From contig CP126202.1 of assembly GCA_030272155.1 (NCBI GenBank), positions 3,989,501 to 4,053,500 of the forward strand: DNA of 64,000 nucleotides, read 5' to 3'. Both the position numbers and the translations under genes were made by a program. The notes below the pieces were generated by a model. It did not search any database and was not told where the DNA came from. It saw only the letters and a program-made list of their open reading frames with translations. The stretch comes from Tetradesmus obliquus. Lineage: Eukaryota > Chlorophyta > Chlorophyceae > Sphaeropleales > Scenedesmaceae. The first letter of the stretch is position 1. Each line of letters starts with the position of its first letter. Of this stretch, positions 34,923-48,402 are shown piece by piece.

Positions 34923-35030
34923 GAATCCAAAACATATGGATATGTTAGCTGTGCTTCTAGCAGCAGTGTGAACAGAAGTAACTGGTCAGGTCAAACAACA
35001 GCCTGCGGCATCATGGAGTTTGACCGGTCT

Positions 35031-35751
35031 CAGCTGGGCATGGTACAAATGTAGCGAACAAGTGGCCTACATATAAATGTCAAGCTTTCAACGACGAATC
35101 TAAATCAATTTGAGCTGTTAGCAGTGGCACAGTGTGCTGCAAGAAAAGTGCTAAAACACGTTGCCCTGAAGTGCCCCGACTCGGCTGTTACATATGTTAA
35201 CTTGCGCTGTAGAGTGTTGCTGTGGGTGCTGCTGCCTGCAACATGTTTTGATGTGTAATGTAATTCTTCTGGGCTTCCCTTGCTGGCTGATCAGGCACTG
35301 CAGTTCTGGTGTGCCAAGTGCCCTGCCGCTGCTGTTGCGCTCTGCTGCTTGGCGCTGTGCGCTGCACATACAGTTTCAACTGTCATATCTGTTACATAGT
35401 GCGCAACACCGCTTCAGGCCCACCGGCAGCTGCTGCGCGCGTGCAGCTAGTGTGGCTGCACAGAGTTTGTTGAGGACTAGTATTCTACACAGTTTCCTGC
35501 AAACATCCTTCTTGTGTGATCAAGGCGAATTCTGGAGCTCAAAATTACTAGCAGTTTGGAGCTGCTGCTGCTGGCAGGTGAGGCCCTGCTGTGCAGTTGG
35601 GATGCAAGCAAACCAAAGCAGCAGCACTGGCAGCTGTGCCTTACTGTGCCTGCCACATACAGCAGGTTGCTATGCCAGCATGGCTGTCTGCTTGCAAGCT
35701 GTGTTGATTTGTTGCAAAATGCAGATGCTGCGTTTGTACCATGCCCAGCTG
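35031..35751. mobile_element. 721-bp inverted-repeat segment (unit 10)
   Basis: Same boundaries and flanks as unit 2. Confidence 0.75.
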
Positions 35752-36998
35752 AGACTGTAATTGCATGCCAGCCTTTGCTGCAGCAGTTCTTAGCCTGCAC
35801 TGCATCCCTTCTGTTGCTGTTCCTGGACTTGGTGCCTGAAGTGCACACCTACCTTTTTATGCTATGGCTGATGTGCTCCTGCTGCTGCTGGGTATGCAGC
35901 TGATTTTACTGCGGCAGTAGCACTGTTTGCAATCTATGATATCTGCCTGGGCAGGAGCAGCAGCAGCAGCAGACGACAGGAAACGTTACAGCTATGTGTG
36001 CTTTGAATCACGGTGGCATGTGCTTTTCAACTGCAGTTGTTGGTGGGCGTGACAGCAGCAGCATGTGCCAGCAGGTGCCTCACTGCTGCTACCTAATTTT
36101 TTTGCGAAGGCTTTCAGTACAGCGCTGTGTTCAACGTCGTTTAATGTTCATTCCAAATTGTTTACAGGTGCTGCAGCAACGCGATCGAGCTGCAGTGCTC
36201 TGGACATCCGTGTTGACCCGTCAGGCTCACCTGCAACGTGGGCTTGCGAGGGCCCTTCAGGATTGGTTTTCTGCCTCAACCAAAGGTACGTTGCATAATG
36301 TGTCGACGATGATGATTTGGCAGCGTGGCAGCTGTGTGGCTCGGAGCAGGCTTGTTTCAGGGCACCTTTCCGTCTTGAAGTTCTTCACCATACCGCAGTT
36401 TATTTCGGCTCGAGCCATGCTTAAATCAATCATCAAATATAAAAGTTAATTTACCGCAAGGTTTCTTGCAGGCTCCGTGCATAAAGCTTGGCAGGCCAAC
36501 AGTCGTCACAACTCACGCGAGTGACAGCAGCAGGAGCCATGTTCAAGAGCTACGAGCGTAGTTGAATTATGCCAGGAATTTTTCCGTTACATTCGGCAAT
36601 TCAGCATGACTGCAAATGCCTGTATGTGAAATGGCCACCAAGTGCCTTGCTGCCTTGCAGCAGTTGTTTGAAGCAGGAACCACTCCTGACAAGTCTGAGC
36701 ACCAAAGCACAACATCCACATGTATTTTACTCATACCATAAGCTTCTGAACATGCCATTTTGTTCCCACACTCGCTCTCAGGTGAACACCAGGAAGTAAC
36801 CACCCTACAGCAGCATGGTGCCAGCACCTCCCAAGCCCCGGGCGGTGCGAACATGCAGGACGGCGACAAGCGCAGGTGCCCTCAAACAGGTGAGCTCAAG
36901 GGCTCTCTGAGTGACACCCTGTGCACTGCTGGCTAGCCATCTTGCATGCAGCTGACAGCCACAATCCCTACATGCCATGCAGCAGCACAACAGCAGAC

Positions 36999-39202
36999 TC
37001 AGCGCTGGTCTTTCCTGGGGTAGTCGCCAGCAGTGCCGCGGCGCTGCTTCCCGTCTCGGCACACACAAAGACTCCTCTTGCGGCTGCGCACCATGTTCCA
37101 CAAATCTGGCAGCTTCAATACATCAGCCATGACAGATGCAGCTGTGATCTTCATAAAGGTGTTGTACAGGCCGTGCTGCAGGTCTCGCGGCTTCACATCA
37201 GCACCACCCAGCTGGCAGCTGTTATACAAGTAGTTGCGGAAGGCTGCTTTGAGGCTGCCAAATGCATGTTCAATGGGCTTGTTGAAATCTGGGGAGTAGG
37301 GTGCAAAGTGCAGCAGTTGATCTTCATTGATGCCACCTGCAACCAACATCTGTAGGCCATCCTTCCCCAGGTGAACACTTGGGTTGTCAAAGATGTACAG
37401 CGGCGTAGTGCCGCGCTGCGCCTGCTGTTGGTTGGCTATGTCTTTGATCTCCATCATGCAGTGAACAAACTCCAGCTGAGTCATGCTCTTGGCCTGCTGG
37501 GTTGGTTTGTCCTTCAACTGCAGGTGCAAGAATTGCCGGATTGGCAGCGCGCAGCCTTGTTAGCAGCGCAGGAGCGCAACGCAGCGGTGTGGATGGATGC
37601 GATGGGACGCTTCTACATCAGGCTCAGTGCAGACAAGGTCAGATACATCACCAAGTCTATGAGGGGGCAGAGATTGTTCTGGGGCTTGACTGGCTGCTTG
37701 CCAGGTGTGCAGCACTTCAAGTTCTGCGCGCCGCGTGCAGTCGCCACAGCAGCAGCGCTTCAGTGCAAGATGTGTGCATGTGTGCTGGCTGATATGGTTG
37801 GCACATGCATGGGCTACATGCACACAAGCGAGGAGCAGCTGGTGTGCATGCTGTACTGGTTAGGCACCAGCAGCAGTATGTGTGCTCAGGTAGCAGTGGA
37901 CTGGTGGGATGGGCGGATTGATTTCCTCCATGCACAGCACAACATGCTGATTCAAGCTGATGGCTCATGTCATGACAAGGGTTATTACAGCAGCAGCAGG
38001 CAGCTGGTGCTGGAGCGCGACTTTGAGTTCTGCGCTGCAGCATATGACAACTGGCTGCAGCCAGGGGGCAGTGTGCTGCGCGTGAGCACGCGCGGATGTG
38101 ACATGCACCAATCCTTGCACATTGGTTTCCAGCTTGCTGCTGCAGGTGGTGTCATTGTACTGTCACCAAGTTACTCTGCTGTTATGTTCACAGCAGAGGA
38201 CGGGCAGCGCTGCAGCTTCACTACAGCACTAAAAAAAGCACTGCGGGACTGTTACTACACAGTACAGCAGGGCTGGCATGTCTTTCAATGGCAGGCGCCT
38301 GCGCAGTAGCAGCGCACACTCACCATGTACGGTACATTGAGGTTGCCAACATGGTCCTTGTTGTCTGTTGTGCCGGTGACAAACTTGCAGTAGACGGGCC
38401 CGTGCACAGCGTTGACGGCGCAGACAAAGTGCAACTTGACCGGCTCTGCGTCCTTGCCCTTGCGCATCCATTTGCATGGCAGCACAGCATGCACGTTTTC
38501 ATCGTGTGCATCACAATAGACCTTGACGGAGCCGCCTGCCAGGTCTGACATCCAGAATTTGCACTCATCAATGAAATATATGCGCTGCAGCATGTCGGGG
38601 TCACTTTGGTACTTCTGCCACAGCGCCGCAGCTGCTGCCTTTCGCCTTTGTTTCTGTATCTTTGTCAAGTCCAGCTTCACATCTATTCTCCTGCGCACCA
38701 GGTCGGGGTCAGCCCATTTCATGTACTTCAGCAGTCTCTTGGGTGTGATGTTGTAGTCAGTGCACAGCTGGCGCAGTGTGTCATTTTCCTGACATGCGAC
38801 TTCGATTGAAGTCCACCACACGTGCACATCAACCTTTCTCTTTGATTCTGCAGATGGGTAGGCCTTTACCACCTTGCCAGCCTTGAATATTGTGCTGGCA
38901 TGGAAGGCGACAGCATGTGGGACATTTGAGGGCCTGCCGCCATGCTTGGGTGTAGCCACTGTGCCGTTTGCTGTGAAGTTCTTGTGATGAAGTTTGCAGA
39001 ACCGGTTCAGGTCCCCGTGTACCTCCTTGGCGTAGTCAGGGTACTGCTCTCTGTAATAATATGCGGGCGTAAACTTTTCGTCAGCTGTGGTCAAAGCCAT
39101 TATCACACACACCACCGCCGCCACCCTCATGGCCGTGGTGCTGCGGTTGCTCTTCCATCCTGAAGGGTGCTTGCGCACCATGGACAGCCCCCCTGCAGGC
39201 AT
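36999..39202 (-). CDS. Transposase, unit 10
   Basis: Exons 39202-38324 and 37517-36999; identical protein. Confidence 0.87.
37593..38309 (+). CDS. Putative intron-nested nuclease, unit 10
   Basis: Intact copy inside intron 37518-38323. Confidence 0.66.
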   Translation: MDAMGRFYIRLSADKVRYITKSMRGQRLFWGLTGCLPGVQHFKFCAPRAVATAAALQCKMCACVLADMVGTCMGYMHTSEEQLVCMLYWLGTSSSMCAQVAVDWWDGRIDFLHAQHNMLIQADGSCHDKGYYSSSRQLVLERDFEFCAAAYDNWLQPGGSVLRVSTRGCDMHQSLHIGFQLAAAGGVIVLSPSYSAVMFTAEDGQRCSFTTALKKALRDCYYTVQQGWHVFQWQAPAQ

Positions 39203-40560
39203 GAATCCAAAACATATGGATATGTTAGCTGTGCTTCTAGCAGCAGTGTGAACAGAAGTAACTGGTCAGGTCAAACAACAGCCTGCGGCATCATGGAGTT
39301 TGACCGGTCTCTGAGACTGTAATTGCATGCCAGCCTTTGCTGCAGCAGTTCTTAGCCTGCACTGCATCCCTTCTGTTGCTGTTCCTGGACTTGGTGCCTG
39401 AAGTGCACACCTACCTTTTTATGCTATGGCTGATGTGCTCCTGCTGCTGCTGGGTATGCAGCTGATTTTACTGCGGCAGTAGCACTGTTTGCAATCTATG
39501 ATATCTGCCTGGGCAGGAGCAGCAGCAGCAGCAGACGACAGGAAACGTTACAGCTATGTGTGCTTTGAATCACGGTGGCATGTGCTTTTCAACTGCAGTT
39601 GTTGGTGGGCGTGACAGCAGCAGCATGTGCCAGCAGGTGCCTCACTGCTGCTACCTAATTTTTTTGCGAAGGCTTTCAGTACAGCGCTGTGTTCAACGTC
39701 GTTTAATGTTCATTCCAAATTGTTTACAGGTGCTGCAGCAACGCGATCGAGCTGCAGTGCTCTGGACATCCGTGTTGACCCGTCAGGCTCACCTGCAACG
39801 TGGGCTTGCGAGGGCCCTTCAGGATTGGTTTTCTGCCTCAACCAAAGGTACGTTGCATAATGTGTCGACGATGATGATTTGGCAGCGTGGCAGCTGTGTG
39901 GCTCGGAGCAGGCTTGTTTCAGGGCACCTTTCCGTCTTGAAGTTCTTCACCATACCGCAGTTTATTTCGGCTCGAGCCATGCTTAAATCAATCATCAAAT
40001 ATAAAAGTTAATTTACCGCAAGGTTTCTTGCAGGCTCCGTGCATAAAGCTTGGCAGGCCAACAGTCGTCACAACTCACGCGAGTGACAGCAGCAGGAGCC
40101 ATGTTCAAGAGCTACGAGCGTAGTTGAATTATGCCAGGAATTTTTCCGTTACATTCGGCAATTCAGCATGACTGCAAATGCCTGTATGTGAAATGGCCAC
40201 CAAGTGCCTTGCTGCCTTGCAGCAGTTGTTTGAAGCAGGAACCACTCCTGACAAGTCTGAGCACCAAAGCACAACATCCACATGTATTTTACTCATACCA
40301 TAAGCTTCTGAACATGCCATTTTGTTCCCACACTCGCTCTCAGGTGAACACCAGGAAGTAACCACCCTACAGCAGCATGGTGCCAGCACCTCCCAAGCCC
40401 CGGGCGGTGCGAACATGCAGGACGGCGACAAGCGCAGGTGCCCTCAAACAGGTGAGCTCAAGGGCTCTCTGAGTGACACCCTGTGCACTGCTGGCTAGCC
40501 ATCTTGCATGCAGCTGACAGCCACAATCCCTACATGCCATGCAGCAGCACAACAGCAGAC

Positions 40561-42764
40561 TCAGCGCTGGTCTTTCCTGGGGTAGTCGCCAGCAGTGCCG
40601 CGGCGCTGCTTCCCGTCTCGGCACACACAAAGACTCCTCTTGCGGCTGCGCACCATGTTCCACAAATCTGGCAGCTTCAATACATCAGCCATGACAGATG
40701 CAGCTGTGATCTTCATAAAGGTGTTGTACAGGCCGTGCTGCAGGTCTCGCGGCTTCACATCAGCACCACCCAGCTGGCAGCTGTTATACAAGTAGTTGCG
40801 GAAGGCTGCTTTGAGGCTGCCAAATGCATGTTCAATGGGCTTGTTGAAATCTGGGGAGTAGGGTGCAAAGTGCAGCAGTTGATCTTCATTGATGCCACCT
40901 GCAACCAACATCTGTAGGCCATCCTTCCCCAGGTGAACACTTGGGTTGTCAAAGATGTACAGCGGCGTAGTGCCGCGCTGCGCCTGCTGTTGGTTGGCTA
41001 TGTCTTTGATCTCCATCATGCAGTGAACAAACTCCAGCTGAGTCATGCTCTTGGCCTGCTGGGTTGGTTTGTCCTTCAACTGCAGGTGCAAGAATTGCCG
41101 GATTGGCAGCGCGCAGCCTTGTTAGCAGCGCAGGAGCGCAACGCAGCGGTGTGGATGGATGCGATGGGACGCTTCTACATCAGGCTCAGTGCAGACAAGG
41201 TCAGATACATCACCAAGTCTATGAGGGGGCAGAGATTGTTCTGGGGCTTGACTGGCTGCTTGCCAGGTGTGCAGCACTTCAAGTTCTGCGCGCCGCGTGC
41301 AGTCGCCACAGCAGCAGCGCTTCAGTGCAAGATGTGTGCATGTGTGCTGGCTGATATGGTTGGCACATGCATGGGCTACATGCACACAAGCGAGGAGCAG
41401 CTGGTGTGCATGCTGTACTGGTTAGGCACCAGCAGCAGTATGTGTGCTCAGGTAGCAGTGGACTGGTGGGATGGGCGGATTGATTTCCTCCATGCACAGC
41501 ACAACATGCTGATTCAAGCTGATGGCTCATGTCATGACAAGGGTTATTACAGCAGCAGCAGGCAGCTGGTGCTGGAGCGCGACTTTGAGTTCTGCGCTGC
41601 AGCATATGACAACTGGCTGCAGCCAGGGGGCAGTGTGCTGCGCGTGAGCACGCGCGGATGTGACATGCACCAATCCTTGCACATTGGTTTCCAGCTTGCT
41701 GCTGCAGGTGGTGTCATTGTACTGTCACCAAGTTACTCTGCTGTTATGTTCACAGCAGAGGACGGGCAGCGCTGCAGCTTCACTACAGCACTAAAAAAAG
41801 CACTGCGGGACTGTTACTACACAGTACAGCAGGGCTGGCATGTCTTTCAATGGCAGGCGCCTGCGCAGTAGCAGCGCACACTCACCATGTACGGTACATT
41901 GAGGTTGCCAACATGGTCCTTGTTGTCTGTTGTGCCGGTGACAAACTTGCAGTAGACGGGCCCGTGCACAGCGTTGACGGCGCAGACAAAGTGCAACTTG
42001 ACCGGCTCTGCGTCCTTGCCCTTGCGCATCCATTTGCATGGCAGCACAGCATGCACGTTTTCATCGTGTGCATCACAATAGACCTTGACGGAGCCGCCTG
42101 CCAGGTCTGACATCCAGAATTTGCACTCATCAATGAAATATATGCGCTGCAGCATGTCGGGGTCACTTTGGTACTTCTGCCACAGCGCCGCAGCTGCTGC
42201 CTTTCGCCTTTGTTTCTGTATCTTTGTCAAGTCCAGCTTCACATCTATTCTCCTGCGCACCAGGTCGGGGTCAGCCCATTTCATGTACTTCAGCAGTCTC
42301 TTGGGTGTGATGTTGTAGTCAGTGCACAGCTGGCGCAGTGTGTCATTTTCCTGACATGCGACTTCGATTGAAGTCCACCACACGTGCACATCAACCTTTC
42401 TCTTTGATTCTGCAGATGGGTAGGCCTTTACCACCTTGCCAGCCTTGAATATTGTGCTGGCATGGAAGGCGACAGCATGTGGGACATTTGAGGGCCTGCC
42501 GCCATGCTTGGGTGTAGCCACTGTGCCGTTTGCTGTGAAGTTCTTGTGATGAAGTTTGCAGAACCGGTTCAGGTCCCCGTGTACCTCCTTGGCGTAGTCA
42601 GGGTACTGCTCTCTGTAATAATATGCGGGCGTAAACTTTTCGTCAGCTGTGGTCAAAGCCATTATCACACACACCACCGCCGCCACCCTCATGGCCGTGG
42701 TGCTGCGGTTGCTCTTCCATCCTGAAGGGTGCTTGCGCACCATGGACAGCCCCCCTGCAGGCAT
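40561..42764 (-). CDS. Transposase, unit 11
   Basis: Exons 42764-41886 and 41079-40561; identical protein. Confidence 0.87.
41155..41871 (+). CDS. Putative intron-nested nuclease, unit 11
   Basis: Intact copy inside intron 41080-41885. Confidence 0.66.
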   Translation: MDAMGRFYIRLSADKVRYITKSMRGQRLFWGLTGCLPGVQHFKFCAPRAVATAAALQCKMCACVLADMVGTCMGYMHTSEEQLVCMLYWLGTSSSMCAQVAVDWWDGRIDFLHAQHNMLIQADGSCHDKGYYSSSRQLVLERDFEFCAAAYDNWLQPGGSVLRVSTRGCDMHQSLHIGFQLAAAGGVIVLSPSYSAVMFTAEDGQRCSFTTALKKALRDCYYTVQQGWHVFQWQAPAQ

Positions 42765-44122
42765 GAATCCAAAACATATGGATATGTTAGCTGTGCTTCT
42801 AGCAGCAGTGTGAACAGAAGTAACTGGTCAGGTCAAACAACAGCCTGCGGCATCATGGAGTTTGACCGGTCTCTGAGACTGTAATTGCATGCCAGCCTTT
42901 GCTGCAGCAGTTCTTAGCCTGCACTGCATCCCTTCTGTTGCTGTTCCTGGACTTGGTGCCTGAAGTGCACACCTACCTTTTTATGCTATGGCTGATGTGC
43001 TCCTGCTGCTGCTGGGTATGCAGCTGATTTTACTGCGGCAGTAGCACTGTTTGCAATCTATGATATCTGCCTGGGCAGGAGCAGCAGCAGCAGCAGACGA
43101 CAGGAAACGTTACAGCTATGTGTGCTTTGAATCACGGTGGCATGTGCTTTTCAACTGCAGTTGTTGGTGGGCGTGACAGCAGCAGCATGTGCCAGCAGGT
43201 GCCTCACTGCTGCTACCTAATTTTTTTGCGAAGGCTTTCAGTACAGCGCTGTGTTCAACGTCGTTTAATGTTCATTCCAAATTGTTTACAGGTGCTGCAG
43301 CAACGCGATCGAGCTGCAGTGCTCTGGACATCCGTGTTGACCCGTCAGGCTCACCTGCAACGTGGGCTTGCGAGGGCCCTTCAGGATTGGTTTTCTGCCT
43401 CAACCAAAGGTACGTTGCATAATGTGTCGACGATGATGATTTGGCAGCGTGGCAGCTGTGTGGCTCGGAGCAGGCTTGTTTCAGGGCACCTTTCCGTCTT
43501 GAAGTTCTTCACCATACCGCAGTTTATTTCGGCTCGAGCCATGCTTAAATCAATCATCAAATATAAAAGTTAATTTACCGCAAGGTTTCTTGCAGGCTCC
43601 GTGCATAAAGCTTGGCAGGCCAACAGTCGTCACAACTCACGCGAGTGACAGCAGCAGGAGCCATGTTCAAGAGCTACGAGCGTAGTTGAATTATGCCAGG
43701 AATTTTTCCGTTACATTCGGCAATTCAGCATGACTGCAAATGCCTGTATGTGAAATGGCCACCAAGTGCCTTGCTGCCTTGCAGCAGTTGTTTGAAGCAG
43801 GAACCACTCCTGACAAGTCTGAGCACCAAAGCACAACATCCACATGTATTTTACTCATACCATAAGCTTCTGAACATGCCATTTTGTTCCCACACTCGCT
43901 CTCAGGTGAACACCAGGAAGTAACCACCCTACAGCAGCATGGTGCCAGCACCTCCCAAGCCCCGGGCGGTGCGAACATGCAGGACGGCGACAAGCGCAGG
44001 TGCCCTCAAACAGGTGAGCTCAAGGGCTCTCTGAGTGACACCCTGTGCACTGCTGGCTAGCCATCTTGCATGCAGCTGACAGCCACAATCCCTACATGCC
44101 ATGCAGCAGCACAACAGCAGAC

Positions 44123-46326
44123 TCAGCGCTGGTCTTTCCTGGGGTAGTCGCCAGCAGTGCCGCGGCGCTGCTTCCCGTCTCGGCACACACAAAGACTCCT
44201 CTTGCGGCTGCGCACCATGTTCCACAAATCTGGCAGCTTCAATACATCAGCCATGACAGATGCAGCTGTGATCTTCATAAAGGTGTTGTACAGGCCGTGC
44301 TGCAGGTCTCGCGGCTTCACATCAGCACCACCCAGCTGGCAGCTGTTATACAAGTAGTTGCGGAAGGCTGCTTTGAGGCTGCCAAATGCATGTTCAATGG
44401 GCTTGTTGAAATCTGGGGAGTAGGGTGCAAAGTGCAGCAGTTGATCTTCATTGATGCCACCTGCAACCAACATCTGTAGGCCATCCTTCCCCAGGTGAAC
44501 ACTTGGGTTGTCAAAGATGTACAGCGGCGTAGTGCCGCGCTGCGCCTGCTGTTGGTTGGCTATGTCTTTGATCTCCATCATGCAGTGAACAAACTCCAGC
44601 TGAGTCATGCTCTTGGCCTGCTGGGTTGGTTTGTCCTTCAACTGCAGGTGCAAGAATTGCCGGATTGGCAGCGCGCAGCCTTGTTAGCAGCGCAGGAGCG
44701 CAACGCAGCGGTGTGGATGGATGCGATGGGACGCTTCTACATCAGGCTCAGTGCAGACAAGGTCAGATACATCACCAAGTCTATGAGGGGGCAGAGATTG
44801 TTCTGGGGCTTGACTGGCTGCTTGCCAGGTGTGCAGCACTTCAAGTTCTGCGCGCCGCGTGCAGTCGCCACAGCAGCAGCGCTTCAGTGCAAGATGTGTG
44901 CATGTGTGCTGGCTGATATGGTTGGCACATGCATGGGCTACATGCACACAAGCGAGGAGCAGCTGGTGTGCATGCTGTACTGGTTAGGCACCAGCAGCAG
45001 TATGTGTGCTCAGGTAGCAGTGGACTGGTGGGATGGGCGGATTGATTTCCTCCATGCACAGCACAACATGCTGATTCAAGCTGATGGCTCATGTCATGAC
45101 AAGGGTTATTACAGCAGCAGCAGGCAGCTGGTGCTGGAGCGCGACTTTGAGTTCTGCGCTGCAGCATATGACAACTGGCTGCAGCCAGGGGGCAGTGTGC
45201 TGCGCGTGAGCACGCGCGGATGTGACATGCACCAATCCTTGCACATTGGTTTCCAGCTTGCTGCTGCAGGTGGTGTCATTGTACTGTCACCAAGTTACTC
45301 TGCTGTTATGTTCACAGCAGAGGACGGGCAGCGCTGCAGCTTCACTACAGCACTAAAAAAAGCACTGCGGGACTGTTACTACACAGTACAGCAGGGCTGG
45401 CATGTCTTTCAATGGCAGGCGCCTGCGCAGTAGCAGCGCACACTCACCATGTACGGTACATTGAGGTTGCCAACATGGTCCTTGTTGTCTGTTGTGCCGG
45501 TGACAAACTTGCAGTAGACGGGCCCGTGCACAGCGTTGACGGCGCAGACAAAGTGCAACTTGACCGGCTCTGCGTCCTTGCCCTTGCGCATCCATTTGCA
45601 TGGCAGCACAGCATGCACGTTTTCATCGTGTGCATCACAATAGACCTTGACGGAGCCGCCTGCCAGGTCTGACATCCAGAATTTGCACTCATCAATGAAA
45701 TATATGCGCTGCAGCATGTCGGGGTCACTTTGGTACTTCTGCCACAGCGCCGCAGCTGCTGCCTTTCGCCTTTGTTTCTGTATCTTTGTCAAGTCCAGCT
45801 TCACATCTATTCTCCTGCGCACCAGGTCGGGGTCAGCCCATTTCATGTACTTCAGCAGTCTCTTGGGTGTGATGTTGTAGTCAGTGCACAGCTGGCGCAG
45901 TGTGTCATTTTCCTGACATGCGACTTCGATTGAAGTCCACCACACGTGCACATCAACCTTTCTCTTTGATTCTGCAGATGGGTAGGCCTTTACCACCTTG
46001 CCAGCCTTGAATATTGTGCTGGCATGGAAGGCGACAGCATGTGGGACATTTGAGGGCCTGCCGCCATGCTTGGGTGTAGCCACTGTGCCGTTTGCTGTGA
46101 AGTTCTTGTGATGAAGTTTGCAGAACCGGTTCAGGTCCCCGTGTACCTCCTTGGCGTAGTCAGGGTACTGCTCTCTGTAATAATATGCGGGCGTAAACTT
46201 TTCGTCAGCTGTGGTCAAAGCCATTATCACACACACCACCGCCGCCACCCTCATGGCCGTGGTGCTGCGGTTGCTCTTCCATCCTGAAGGGTGCTTGCGC
46301 ACCATGGACAGCCCCCCTGCAGGCAT
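44123..46326 (-). CDS. Transposase, unit 12
   Basis: Exons 46326-45448 and 44641-44123; identical protein. Confidence 0.87.
44717..45433 (+). CDS. Putative intron-nested nuclease, unit 12
   Basis: Intact copy inside intron 44642-45447. Confidence 0.66.
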   Translation: MDAMGRFYIRLSADKVRYITKSMRGQRLFWGLTGCLPGVQHFKFCAPRAVATAAALQCKMCACVLADMVGTCMGYMHTSEEQLVCMLYWLGTSSSMCAQVAVDWWDGRIDFLHAQHNMLIQADGSCHDKGYYSSSRQLVLERDFEFCAAAYDNWLQPGGSVLRVSTRGCDMHQSLHIGFQLAAAGGVIVLSPSYSAVMFTAEDGQRCSFTTALKKALRDCYYTVQQGWHVFQWQAPAQ

Positions 46327-46434
46327 GAATCCAAAACATATGGATATGTTAGCTGTGCTTCTAGCAGCAGTGTGAACAGAAGTAACTGGTCAGGTCAAAC
46401 AACAGCCTGCGGCATCATGGAGTTTGACCGGTCT

Positions 46435-47155
46435 CAGCTGGGCATGGTACAAATGTAGCGAACAAGTGGCCTACATATAAATGTCAAGCTTTCAACGACG
46501 AATCTAAATCAATTTGAGCTGTTAGCAGTGGCACAGTGTGCTGCAAGAAAAGTGCTAAAACACGTTGCCCTGAAGTGCCCCGACTCGGCTGTTACATATG
46601 TTAACTTGCGCTGTAGAGTGTTGCTGTGGGTGCTGCTGCCTGCAACATGTTTTGATGTGTAATGTAATTCTTCTGGGCTTCCCTTGCTGGCTGATCAGGC
46701 ACTGCAGTTCTGGTGTGCCAAGTGCCCTGCCGCTGCTGTTGCGCTCTGCTGCTTGGCGCTGTGCGCTGCACATACAGTTTCAACTGTCATATCTGTTACA
46801 TAGTGCGCAACACCGCTTCAGGCCCACCGGCAGCTGCTGCGCGCGTGCAGCTAGTGTGGCTGCACAGAGTTTGTTGAGGACTAGTATTCTACACAGTTTC
46901 CTGCAAACATCCTTCTTGTGTGATCAAGGCGAATTCTGGAGCTCAAAATTACTAGCAGTTTGGAGCTGCTGCTGCTGGCAGGTGAGGCCCTGCTGTGCAG
47001 TTGGGATGCAAGCAAACCAAAGCAGCAGCACTGGCAGCTGTGCCTTACTGTGCCTGCCACATACAGCAGGTTGCTATGCCAGCATGGCTGTCTGCTTGCA
47101 AGCTGTGTTGATTTGTTGCAAAATGCAGATGCTGCGTTTGTACCATGCCCAGCTG
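46435..47155. mobile_element. 721-bp inverted-repeat segment (unit 13)
   Basis: Same boundaries and flanks as unit 2. Confidence 0.75.
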
Positions 47156-48402
47156 AGACTGTAATTGCATGCCAGCCTTTGCTGCAGCAGTTCTTAGCCT
47201 GCACTGCATCCCTTCTGTTGCTGTTCCTGGACTTGGTGCCTGAAGTGCACACCTACCTTTTTATGCTATGGCTGATGTGCTCCTGCTGCTGCTGGGTATG
47301 CAGCTGATTTTACTGCGGCAGTAGCACTGTTTGCAATCTATGATATCTGCCTGGGCAGGAGCAGCAGCAGCAGCAGACGACAGGAAACGTTACAGCTATG
47401 TGTGCTTTGAATCACGGTGGCATGTGCTTTTCAACTGCAGTTGTTGGTGGGCGTGACAGCAGCAGCATGTGCCAGCAGGTGCCTCACTGCTGCTACCTAA
47501 TTTTTTTGCGAAGGCTTTCAGTACAGCGCTGTGTTCAACGTCGTTTAATGTTCATTCCAAATTGTTTACAGGTGCTGCAGCAACGCGATCGAGCTGCAGT
47601 GCTCTGGACATCCGTGTTGACCCGTCAGGCTCACCTGCAACGTGGGCTTGCGAGGGCCCTTCAGGATTGGTTTTCTGCCTCAACCAAAGGTACGTTGCAT
47701 AATGTGTCGACGATGATGATTTGGCAGCGTGGCAGCTGTGTGGCTCGGAGCAGGCTTGTTTCAGGGCACCTTTCCGTCTTGAAGTTCTTCACCATACCGC
47801 AGTTTATTTCGGCTCGAGCCATGCTTAAATCAATCATCAAATATAAAAGTTAATTTACCGCAAGGTTTCTTGCAGGCTCCGTGCATAAAGCTTGGCAGGC
47901 CAACAGTCGTCACAACTCACGCGAGTGACAGCAGCAGGAGCCATGTTCAAGAGCTACGAGCGTAGTTGAATTATGCCAGGAATTTTTCCGTTACATTCGG
48001 CAATTCAGCATGACTGCAAATGCCTGTATGTGAAATGGCCACCAAGTGCCTTGCTGCCTTGCAGCAGTTGTTTGAAGCAGGAACCACTCCTGACAAGTCT
48101 GAGCACCAAAGCACAACATCCACATGTATTTTACTCATACCATAAGCTTCTGAACATGCCATTTTGTTCCCACACTCGCTCTCAGGTGAACACCAGGAAG
48201 TAACCACCCTACAGCAGCATGGTGCCAGCACCTCCCAAGCCCCGGGCGGTGCGAACATGCAGGACGGCGACAAGCGCAGGTGCCCTCAAACAGGTGAGCT
48301 CAAGGGCTCTCTGAGTGACACCCTGTGCACTGCTGGCTAGCCATCTTGCATGCAGCTGACAGCCACAATCCCTACATGCCATGCAGCAGCACAACAGCAG
48401 AC

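Larger units (their letters stand above)
31369..34930. repeat. Array unit 9, short (S)
   Basis: Junction centre T at 31465-31475, but with A in the palindrome and GTAATT after the junction: a combination different from units 3, 5 and 7. Confidence 0.95.
34931..39210. repeat. Array unit 10, long (L)
   Basis: 721-bp segment at 35031-35751; common alleles. Confidence 0.95.
39211..42772. repeat. Array unit 11, short (S)
   Basis: Junction centre T at 39307-39317. It is followed by another short unit, the only break in the S-L alternation. Confidence 0.95.
42773..46334. repeat. Array unit 12, short (S)
   Basis: Junction centre T at 42869-42879. Second of two adjacent short units; by the S-L pattern a long unit was expected here. 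Confidence 0.95.
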
